The translations under genes were made by a program, and so were the position numbers. Source: Pseudovirgaria hyperparasitica (Eukaryota; Ascomycota; Dothideomycetes; Acrospermales; Acrospermaceae). From it: 64,000 nt of DNA. Below the pieces are notes generated by a model. The model did no database searches and was not told where the DNA came from. It was given only the letters and a program-made list of their open reading frames with translations. The DNA lies in assembly GCF_010093815.1 (NCBI RefSeq), contig NW_022985552.1, positions 558,001-622,000 of the forward strand. The letters run 5' to 3'. Each line of letters starts with the position of its first letter. Positions within the stretch are counted from its first letter, which is position 1. Positions 1 to 9,017 of this stretch are shown here, piece by piece.

Positions 1-497
1 CCTCAGATGATCGTAGCTAGACGAGCGGATAGCCGGATATAAGACTCTCCCGTTGGACCTCATATGACGTTCCTGTTAGTCACACAGTAGTTTTATATTC
101 ACAATGAGTGTATGTGATAGCACAGTGAAGGTCAATCAAGGGATATCGGCTCCATTCTGCATGGGTCATCATGATAGGGGGTCATACTGCAAACAGGGGG
201 CTTGCTTTCGATTGTTCACTTCCGGTTCTCCTGTCAAAGGACAATCTTCTGTCTTCCATATCTCTTCCCGAGATTTCTTGCTTCTACACAACTCTCGATT
301 ACGCATCTCCCAAGCATACAAAGAGCATTGATTCTCCTCTAAACCGCAGCTTTTCCAAATTCAGAGGCTCTCAGACAACTTGACACTGTCTACCAATCTG
401 TAAGAAACACAGTTCCCCCACGTTACCTACCCGAGATCTAACGTTCTCAAGTCCACTCATCACACATCTACATCGTAGCCACAAAAATCAGCATACC
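1..497. other. Intergenic, left edge
   Basis: No coding region is supportable here. Short open frames around 104-383 have no codon bias or domain. The last 100 bases or so are CA/CT-rich and lack G, as expected of the 5' untranslated region of the gene that starts at 498. Confidence 0.5.
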
Positions 498-1346
498 ATG
501 TCCGATTCCACCCCAACCAAGAAGTCCTCAACCACCTCCTTCTTCACAAACGCATCCTCAGAATTCACCGCCACCCCGCTGAAAACCCAGCCCTCCAGCA
601 GACCGACAAAGAAGCACCCCTCCAATCCCTCCATCTCAACAGACAGCTCCAGCAACTGGGACGGCGAGCGATTCTCCCTCCACGCCCCCGACGGCGGCCC
701 ACCCCAACACCCACCCACCAGCCAACCCCCTCTCCCCCAAACCCACACCACAGAAACCATCCTCACCCCCTGCTCCTCCTCCCTCCCCAAAACCACCACC
801 ATGTGCCCAAACACCCGCAAACCCCCCATCTTCTGCTGCCCCGCCCTCACCCTCCACCGCTCCGACCCAGACACCACCCTCAACAAACCCCTCCTCTCCC
901 CCGACGCCTCCTCCTTCCTCGCCCACGCAGGCGCACACCTCGTCCCAGACCGCGTCCCGCGCAGCACCGGCCTCATCATCCAGCGCAACGCCCACTCCGT
1001 CAAGCCGCTGCTGGCCAGCGAATCGAAGCGACGACCGGTGGAATCGCCGGGCGCGCCGCAGCGCTTCGTCAAGGAAGCTGTGGGCGCGGCGGCAGGGCGG
1101 TGGGTGGAGGTGACGCAGGTAGAGTGGGCCGGGCTGGGGATGGAGATGCTGGGGACGACGGCGGAGGTGCAGTGTGAGGCGCATCAGGAGGCGTGGGAGT
1201 TGACGGTGTTTGGGCGGCCTGGGGAGGAGGAAGGGGTTGGTGGTGTGGGGGTGAGTAGTCGGTCGAGTTCGGAGGAGTCGAGTGAGATTGATCCGGATGA
1301 GGTGGTGGATACGAGTTATTTGACGAGGAGGCCGGTGGGTGGGTAG
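498..1346 (+). CDS. Hypothetical protein, 282 aa, Ser/Thr/Pro-rich N-terminus
   Basis: A single uninterrupted frame starting at an ATG in a CA-rich leader. I do not recognise the family. The first 90 residues are disordered (Ser, Thr, Pro, Lys). The middle (about 105-170) is more ordered and contains the ladder SPDASSFLAHAGAHLVPDR. Residues 190-235 (FVKEAVGAAAGRWVEVTQVEW...) look like a folded core, and the tail is acidic and Ser-rich. No signal peptide or membrane segment is visible. The frame is long for such GC-rich DNA and the hydrophobic core residues are regularly spaced, which favours a real gene, but overlapping open frames on the other strand exist because of the composition. Base usage switches sharply from C-rich codons before about 1000 to G-rich codons after about 1080. 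Confidence 0.6.
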   Translation: MSDSTPTKKSSTTSFFTNASSEFTATPLKTQPSSRPTKKHPSNPSISTDSSSNWDGERFSLHAPDGGPPQHPPTSQPPLPQTHTTETILTPCSSSLPKTTTMCPNTRKPPIFCCPALTLHRSDPDTTLNKPLLSPDASSFLAHAGAHLVPDRVPRSTGLIIQRNAHSVKPLLASESKRRPVESPGAPQRFVKEAVGAAAGRWVEVTQVEWAGLGMEMLGTTAEVQCEAHQEAWELTVFGRPGEEEGVGGVGVSSRSSSEESSEIDPDEVVDTSYLTRRPVGG

Positions 1347-2113
1347 GTAGGGGGTTTGGCTAGTGGGTGAGAGGGGGGGTGGTGGTGCGGTGTTGTTTGG
1401 GGGATGAAGAGGTCTGGGGAGGGGGAGAGGGTTTGTTGTTTGTATATTAGATAGAGAGTCTGTTCAATGAGAGGTCATGAGGTGTCATTTCTAGCGATAG
1501 CCGGTGGAGCTTCCTTTGGTTCTACTGCGCTGTGATTATCGTGCTGTCTGTGAATGTAGCATGGAGAAGTCTGTAATGTTGCTATATATAGTATAGTATT
1601 CATAGCTATGACAGGAGAAACTGCTATATCTAGTCTATTGTAAAGGACTCGTATGTTGTATAAGCCTTAGCAGTCTTGATAAGCTATAATCTCTAAGCAA
1701 AAAATTATAACGTATCATCACCTATACCATCTGGTTTGTAATACTATATCCCTCTACCTTTGTCGAAGAAACACCTGGTGCACCTAGGCCAAATCGGGAC
1801 GTATTCCAGTAACAAGGTAATTCATTGATCCAATCAATTGCACGTACGTTAGCTGTCGTTCTTGATCGACAATATCTTCTAATTGCAACGGGAATAGGTT
1901 CGCGTCGACGGGAGTCTTCCAGCCATTATAGTCTTACATTCCGAACCTGCGAAGAACCTTTAAAGCATGTCCTTTTTGGGAGAGTTGAATTTGCCCTTCT
2001 CGCGTTTGGTCGATTTCGATGCCTAAGATCAGACGAGCTTCTCCAAGGTCCTTGCACTTCATGCGTGATGAGACATTTTGGTTGGAAGTTTTGATGTCTG
2101 AGAGCTTATAAAA

Positions 2114-2217
2114 TCCTTATAGTTAGTGGATCATATAAATGTCTCCTATAATTAGACTACATGACTCCTTATAGTTAGCTAATTAGATCAAAGTCTCCGA
2201 TAATTCAACTCTATAAA
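2114..2217. repeat. Diverged tandem duplication, ~52-bp unit
   Basis: Two adjacent copies start at 2114 and 2166. Both begin TCCTTATAGTTAG and share a GTCTCC-TATAATT-like core about 27 bases further on. The surroundings are very AT-rich. The copies are related but not identical, suggesting an old duplication decayed by point mutation. Confidence 0.5.
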
Positions 2218-2312
2218 TCTCTAGAAAGAATATATTTATACATAACTCAATCGTCTCCTATTATCCATTAAACTAGTAAATGTTCACCAGCAGTAGTGAA
2301 GTATAGAATCAA

Positions 2313-2432
2313 GTGCTTCGTCTAGATGATATAGCTCAATTTACGCTTTTAACACACAACAAAGAAAAAAGTGCGTGCTTAGTCTAAATGATACAGCTCA
2401 ATCTACGCTTCCAACACACAACAAAGAACAAA
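2313..2432. repeat. Two-copy tandem duplication, 62-bp period
   Basis: Copy one runs 2313-2370 and copy two 2375-2432, aligned without gaps over 58 bases. They differ at about eight positions; roughly six are transitions (C/T or G/A), with shared words such as AACACACAACAAAGAA. The transition bias is what repeat-induced point mutation or ordinary cytosine deamination would leave. Confidence 0.7.
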
Positions 2433-3037
2433 GTACGCGCTTTAACCGCAGGAGTATATAACGAAGCTTAACATATAAGCAGTGCAAAACTGCTTTCACG
2501 TACATCACCCAATCATGTCACGCATGCTACAGCTTTAGCCGATCGATGATGAGAATGGTGCATTCCGAACAGCATTCCAAGCAGGATTCCGAACAGCGTT
2601 CGTCATACAGGATGCAGGATGCAGGACATACATCGAGCCTGACCATAACATACGCCAAGACACAGAATCCAAAATGCCGTCTACGAACTTTTTGATCTCT
2701 CGTCTAGATTAGTTATCAGTCAGTATCAGGTGCACGACCGAACAGAGTTGTTGGCTGCACGACTAAGCTCTCCGTCGCAACCAGCCAACATGATCGAGTC
2801 AGTCATTCCCATGCCATGCTGTGCCGTGCCATAATTACCAGTCACTATGCCAGCCTCGATGCGGGGGCGCGGACAAGCGGAGGACGGGGAAGAACAAGAG
2901 CAAGAACAAGAAGCAAGACCAGGGAAGTTGTAGAGTCTGGCGCAGTTCGCGCAGCTGCGCCACAAGCGTGGGAGCGTGGGGGACATGAATGAGTAAGTGA
3001 CGTGGGTAGGGGTTGTGACACCGACAGACTGACAGAC

Positions 3038-3067
3038 TGCCTACCTGCCTACCTGCCTGCCTGCCTG
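3038..3067. repeat. TGCC/TACC tetranucleotide array
   Basis: Imperfect array of CTGC and CTAC tetramers, about 30 bases, preceded by a GACAGACT duplication. Confidence 0.7.
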
Positions 3068-3369
3068 AGTAACTAGGTCACTGACTACGTAAATGACAGA
3101 CAGACAAACAAACAAACAGCATAAAACCTTGCTCTCCAAAGCTAGTATGAATCCCCTCAGATTGTATGTTCTATATAAGCGTGCTGTTTCATGCATTCCA
3201 AGCACATTCCAAGCACACCCCAAGCCCAATACGCCCTTGAAATTGGGGGGTAAGAAAAGAGAGATGATGATGAAGATGTGACGTCGAAATGGTTGCTTCG
3301 GTCTGTTGTCTTGGGTATGTATGGGTGATGTAGTGACATGTCCGTCCGCGACTCTGATACTTCCGGGCC

Positions 3370-3409
3370 GAGAGAGCGAGAGAGAAAGAGAGAGAGAGGG
3401 AGGGAGGGG
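3370..3409. repeat. (GA)n / (GGGA)n purine tract
   Basis: Forty bases of almost pure purine on the + strand, starting as a GA dinucleotide run and passing into GGGA units. Confidence 0.7.
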
Positions 3410-4815
3410 TATGTCTGACTATGCTATACGATAATCTCAGCGAGCGTTTCGTTGCGGGAGTTGTTTCGTGCTAGAGGGGGGAGGGGGCACGTATTCGTTT
3501 ATCTCTTTTTTTTGCTTTGGGAGTTTGTTTGAGAGTGTGAGAGGAAGGGGATGGAGGGTGGGCTGTGGTTGTGGTTTGTGGTGGTTTGTGTTTGTGACGT
3601 GAGGATGCTACTGTCAAAGTGCCAGAAACACAACGCCAACACCAAACTCCATCCCAATTCCGCAGTCCCGCAGTCCCACACTCCAGAGCCATACAGGACT
3701 ATCCCAAATCCCATATCCACCCTCCCAGCATTCCGCAAGTCACGTGTCCAGCACAGCAAAGCACAGCCCATCCAACCCAACGCTACACCTCCCATCACCA
3801 CCCCCCCAGCGTATAAAACGAGCGATATTACCAACCAACGCTCAGACTGTTTGAGATGAGATCACGGGGGTGAATGCAATGATGATGGCGAGTGAGAGAT
3901 AGAGTGTCCAGTAGCCAGCCAGCCAGCCAGCTAGTATGAAAGGAGTTAGCACGGGTGAAGAAGAGTGAGGATTTGACTTTTGTCGTGGGAAACGTAAATA
4001 GATGAGTGTGAGGTATGATAGGTAGGTGTATGCATGTCATGTTGGCTTTGAGTGTGCTAGGAGAGAGAGGGGGGTATGAGAGTCCTGACGTCGACCGTAA
4101 TAGCAGCAACAAGAAGCAGCATGGTGCGCATCGTCCTCGATGTCTGTCCCGTAACGGGCCGTCTCGCCGTTCGCATAGATCAGAAAGGGAAACGCGGAGA
4201 GAGGGAGGAGGAGTTCGGGGGCCGCAGTGTTTCATCTCCCATAAAGAACGCAAATATCCATCCCATCTCATTCATCCACCCATCCCGTAAGACGCCTCCC
4301 CAAGAAACGCTCCGAAAATAGAAAAAGCTAGAGAATACGACGACAAGAAATAGAATGGCATTGTAGTAGGCCATGGCCAGCATCTCAAACCGAGCTTGCG
4401 CCACACTGGCTCCAGTGCGGGTGGTGGTGGTGGTGGCGGCGGCGGTATATGATTTCGCGAGGGGTATCTATCACATACAGTATGAGACGCGAGACGAGAG
4501 ACATGAGACATGAGACATGAGAACATGAAACAACGAAACAGCGAAACAACGAAACCACGCATTTGCAATGCTGGAGAGAGGTCCGTTGACGAACGCGCTA
4601 GTCCGCTTTCGAGCAACCGGGCTGTCTAACGGGAGTGCACGTGACGGCTATAAATATGACCTCTAATTACACCACGGACAAGCCTCACGCCTCTCCTTCG
4701 ACAGGCCGTTGAAACGAAACCAACAGGATAGCAGTGACAATAATAACAATAGAATGAGTCGTTTCTTATGCTTATACCTATTCTTACTTCGGTCTCCGTG
4801 ATTGCATTGACAGAT

Positions 4816-4846
4816 AGTCCGTCCGTCCGTCCATCCATCCATCCAT
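4816..4846. repeat. (GTCC)n-(ATCC)n array
   Basis: Four GTCC units followed by four ATCC units. The same ATCC/GGAT tetramer recurs on opposite strands at 5275-5301 and 5812-5834, making a cluster within 1 kb. Confidence 0.8.
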
Positions 4847-5274
4847 GCCTCCTCCGCACAGCACAGCCCGTCCATTCGGTCCGCCTGTATTCCCCCTCCC
4901 CCTCCCCCTCCCCGCCTGCCAGCCAGCCCAGCCAGCCAGCCCAGCCGCCAAGCCACACGCGGCGCGACCGACCTCAAACACACGCAAACGCAACGCCCGT
5001 CCAGACAAACAGACAGACACCCAATGCATATCCATATGTCATATACCCACACTCATATCCACAATGCATATCCACATCCACATCCATAACCCATCCGCAG
5101 GCCAAGCACCCCATTCCAGCATCGTCATGGAAGCAATTGCGACAGATGAAGGGCGCCAGCACAGCACAGCATAGCACGGCACGGCAGCCCCGCCGCGAGC
5201 CAATGCATGAGTTCTCCACACTACACGGTACTGTACCGCGAGGACGGCGAGGTCTGTTTGGGATTATGATGGTA

Positions 5275-5301
5275 GATGGATGGATGGATGGATGGATGGA
5301 T
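5275..5301. repeat. (ATGG)n microsatellite
   Basis: Near-perfect ATGG array of about 27 bases. It is the complementary orientation of the ATCC arrays at 4832-4846 and 5812-5834. Confidence 0.85.
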
Positions 5302-5599
5302 ACATAGATGGATAGGTAGAGAGGTACACCAGTCCCACATATACACACGTAGTTACTGTATGTATCATGCACAACCACAACCACAACCACCACCACCAAC
5401 CCACGTTCCAGCTTCCGAAATCATGATTTGCACAATTCAAAAAAAGGCTGATATGAAAAGTAAGGGAGGTCCCAGGTCCAGGTACCCGCTGCTAGAAAAC
5501 GCCACTGCAAAACGGTGCTGCAGGACGGTCAGGACAGACGCCCAACGCCTTTTGCCCGACGGCCCAAGTCCACACCCACATCCACGCACGCACGCACGC

Positions 5600-5625
5600 C
5601 CATGTCGACGTCGACGTCGACATGG
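5600..5625. repeat. 26-bp perfect palindrome of GTCGAC units
   Basis: Three head-to-tail GTCGAC hexamers at 5604-5621, framed by CCAT on the left and ATGG on the right, so that the whole 5600-5625 interval equals its own reverse complement. A CGCACGCA array lies just upstream and a partial echo (ATGGACATCGACATGG) just downstream. Confidence 0.85.
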
Positions 5626-5755
5626 ACATCGACATGGCATTAGGCAGAGATAAAAGGGTAAAATGTCGTCAACACAGCTTCGACGAAACCTGTATTTTAC
5701 GTTCCTGAGTGCTTGTCCATGCCGTGCCCTGTTCCGTCCTGCACTGCGTTGCCCT

Positions 5756-5834
5756 GCCCGGCCCTGCCCTGCCCTGCCCTGCCCTGCCCTGCATCCGTAC
5801 ACCATTCCACACATCCATCCATCCATCCATCCAT
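5756..5834. repeat. (GCCCT)n and (ATCC)n arrays
   Basis: About six GCCCT pentamers end near 5792. A short spacer follows, then six ATCC tetramers at 5812-5834. Confidence 0.85.
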
Positions 5835-8309
5835 ACTAATTAGACAGATAGACAAGCGGATAGACGGGGCAGCGCGCCGCTGTCGAAGTGGTCGTGCAAT
5901 GCAGTACAGTGTATGATAGAGTCAGTCGTCAGGGCAGCACCCCCGGCCCGACTCTAGGTCTCATCGCCTCATTATTTTAGACTTTTTCTCCCCTCTTTTT
6001 TAAAGGGTCCCACCATCCCGGACATTGGGGGGATCCCAGGCAAAAAAGGCATGTTGTATGTGTGTAAGTGACGACATAATCATGAGATTAAATGGGCATC
6101 CATCATCCATGGGCCGCCGTGTCTGTGCTTCTGGGGGACCCTCATTCTCTCGCTCTCTCTCTCGGAGATCGGAAACATGCCATGCTCCATACCATGCTCC
6201 ATGGCATATAGATTAGATCTTCTGCTTCTGCTTCTGCTGTCTGGTGCTTTTGTGGGTAATGATTAATGGAGATGGAGGGTGTTTTGTCTTGTTTGATGCG
6301 CACCAGGAGGGGGAGTGGTTACTGTGGATTCACTGGGAATGGATATGCATCGCGTTATCGCGTACCCGATGTTTTCCTGCGTTGATGTGTTGTTGTTGTT
6401 GTTGTTGCTGCTTTCTGACGATCTACACGATGAGACCGTTGGGGAGACTAGAACTACTACCACCTGGCAGTAGGTAGCTCCCGCGTCCAGGCAACAAGGC
6501 AGACACGCACGACGTCACCACCCAAACTTCCAAAGCCTAGACCGCGCCTTCCTTTTTGCGATCGACAACCGGGCAATAAACAGCACCCTACCTTACCCCA
6601 GCTAGTCTCGCCAAATTGGGGAGCTACCCTTGCCCTGCTTCCTGCTTCCTGCTCCCCCTGCTCCTGCCTGTCCAGCCAACCAGCCCAGCCAACCAGCCAA
6701 CCAACCAAGTAATGCCAATTCAACAATCAATCAACAAATAATAAATGATGATAACATCAAATAGCCTCAGGCCAGCTTTGCTCTCCCGTGCTGCAGGGAT
6801 GGAGGGAGGTCCATTTATCCATGCTTGCAGTGAGTCTACTACGGAAACATGGCTGCGTCATCGTCGTCCATCTGTCCATCTGTCCCAGCTCCAGGTCAGC
6901 ACATGCCTGCATGCCATGCCATGCGTCCGAGATCCAGTTGTCCCCTTTGTTTTGCTGCTGTTGTTTTTGTTGTTTCTTGTCCCACGCCTCGCCTTCGTTC
7001 TCGATCGTGCTCCATATATAGAAGTGGATGATGACAGCTCCGCTCAGCTCCAGCTCCAGCCATGTGCCTGAAGAGCGAATCTTTGTCCATGGATTATCCG
7101 TCTGTGAATATCAATCAAAGTATCGAGTTCAAGCATCAAGCATCAATCAACTACGATCTCACCCTAACGCATCAAACCATCAACCATCGAGCCTCGATCT
7201 CAAGACTCAATCGATCAAGCACGAGCACACTGCACTGCACAGTCCCATCCATTCCCATATTCTATCCTCAACAACATGACGCGTCCACACAGCTCCCAAG
7301 AAAAAAAAAAGAAGAAGAAATCAATAGCAAGCAACAAACCATAACAGATCGTAATACCTGTCGTCATGTCATGCCGTCTCACCACCAACACATCTAGAAC
7401 CAGCCTAGAACCCACCTGCCTAGCTTCCTACCTACTGACCTAGTTTCGTACCTAGTGTCCGATGGATGGGATAGATGGTCGGAATAATTGATTAGATGGA
7501 TGATCGGCGCAACTTGGAACCAACAAGCCCAAGGACCGTTTCCTGTCTGTTCTGTGAGGCGAGGCGCACAGACCATTCTACTAATTATGTGCAACGGTCG
7601 TGCGCGCGTGCCCGAGGGAAGGAGCTCTCCGTTCTCAGCTCCTCCCAGGTAAGCTATGGATCCATCCACCTCCTGACTCACGCTTTGACTCACGTCCTAC
7701 TCCGTCTGATCGGGCGTTACGTGACTTCCAAACATTCAAGGGAAATGGCAAAAAGTCACCATGCACAAGCACTATCATGTAGAGTAATAGTAAGAGGCAT
7801 TTGGGGATTGATATTGACGTTGACGGCTGGGAGAGCTACCTAATTCGTGCCTTGTGCGCGCTACATGCCCACCACTATGTCCTCCTCTGCTTCTTCTTCT
7901 TCGTCGTCTTCTTCTGATCCTGCAAGTCCTGCTACTGCATCATCACCATCATGTTGCCTGCAGGCAGAATCCATCCCTCGTCATCGCTTCTCCAAGCTTT
8001 CTCCACTCTCCCATCCTGGCATGCGTAGCTCGACACCATCTCGTGGAGCGCAACGCCGTCCCTTTACTCATACATGTATTCATTCATTCATTCATAACTC
8101 ATCCATCTCCCATCGACCACCATCTTCGTCCACCAAGACAGCCATGTTTTTGGGTGTTTGTTTGTTACAAAACCGAAACTTCCTTCCTTTTCAGGGGTGG
8201 GGGGTCTGGGGCATAGAACCGTGCAATTGCGTGCCGTGACTGTAGATCGACGTGTGTATGATGCATCATAATACGCTTAAGAGAGAACAAAAAGACGTCC
8301 GGCTGTGCT

Positions 8310-9017
8310 TCACCGGTGGTAGTGGGTGTAGGCTGCTGCGCGGTCGACGGGCTCGCGTACCTCGACGTGGTAGCGGTGGTAGTCCTTGCGCTGCTGGGCG
8401 AGGTCGGCCTCGTAGTGTGAGCCGCGCTTGGAGCTTGCGGGCGTCACCACAGCAGGCACGTGGTAGTCTGGCCAGTCCACCACCTCTCGCGAGTGTCGTC
8501 GCGAGGACTTGTGTGTTTGGGAGATGGAGACGGGCTTCGGCTGCTCGCCCGTGCGTGACTGCACCATGTATGAGCGGTCCATGGAGACAAAGGGGCCACG
8601 GCTGCGGGACCGGAGAGAGCGTTCGATCGCCTTTAGGAGACCTCGTGTCTCGTCAAAGCCAACTGGGATCTCGACACGTACTCGTTGGTAGTCGTCACGT
8701 GTGCTGTAGGTGTCCGAGCCAATGTTGCAGAGGTATGCAGCGACGTCTTGGGCGAACTGATGGCCGGTTGTGCATAGCTGGTGTCCTTGACGGAAGGCCT
8801 CGTATGGCTTGTGGCAGTAGTGGCAGGTTCTGGCATGGTATTCAAAGTGTTCGAGTACAGTGTTTTCGGTTTCGGTGGTAGGGCGGCAGATGCTCTGGAC
8901 AGGGTCCTTGTGAAAGGCAACACCAGCCTTTCGGGGGCTTGGAGCGCGGACTTGGATGACGGCAGGCATTGTGGATGATCTGGAGACTGAGGGCATTCTA
9001 TGTGTGAGAGAGACCAT
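8310..9017 (-). CDS. Hypothetical protein with small Cys/His cluster, 235 aa
   Basis: Single-exon gene. I chose the ATG at 9017 because the frame further upstream has no ATG and is low-complexity; internal ATGs at 8996 and about 8969 are alternatives. Residues about 60-90 hold a compact Cys/His arrangement, CHYC followed by HQLC and GHQF, resembling a minimal zinc-binding knuckle, then a mixed helical stretch (FAQDVAAYLCNIG). The second half is basic and Ser/Arg-rich with a RSLRSRSRG segment. There is no signal peptide or membrane helix. The Cys/His spacing is the best argument that this is a real protein. I do not recognise a named family; small nucleic-acid or protein-binding roles are possible but unproven. 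Confidence 0.65.
   Translation of the reverse strand: MVSLTHRMPSVSRSSTMPAVIQVRAPSPRKAGVAFHKDPVQSICRPTTETENTVLEHFEYHARTCHYCHKPYEAFRQGHQLCTTGHQFAQDVAAYLCNIGSDTYSTRDDYQRVRVEIPVGFDETRGLLKAIERSLRSRSRGPFVSMDRSYMVQSRTGEQPKPVSISQTHKSSRRHSREVVDWPDYHVPAVVTPASSKRGSHYEADLAQQRKDYHRYHVEVREPVDRAAAYTHYHR

Larger units (their letters stand above)
1347..8309. other. 7-kb gene-free stretch rich in microsatellites
   Basis: No open frame here has protein-like composition; every long frame is a translation of simple repeats (poly-Pro, Cys/Met/Gly-Trp-Met-Asp patterns). The stretch divides into an AT-rich part (about 1560-2460) with diverged tandem duplications and TA-rich words, and a mixed part (about 2500-8200) with many tri-, tetra- and pentanucleotide arrays, strand-asymmetric C-rich and G-rich patches and a 26-bp palindrome. 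It could hold promoter or long non-coding transcripts, but nothing in the sequence proves that. Confidence 0.6.

Noticed and set aside
3551-5307. Several 80-180-aa frames on both strands
   Set aside because: They translate tetranucleotide and CA/CT repeats (His/Pro, Trp-Met-Asp runs) and overlap one another; no domain or splice context.
4816-5834. CRISPR-like or centromeric repeat array
   Set aside because: Units are 4-6 bases without spacers; these are ordinary microsatellites in a eukaryotic genome.
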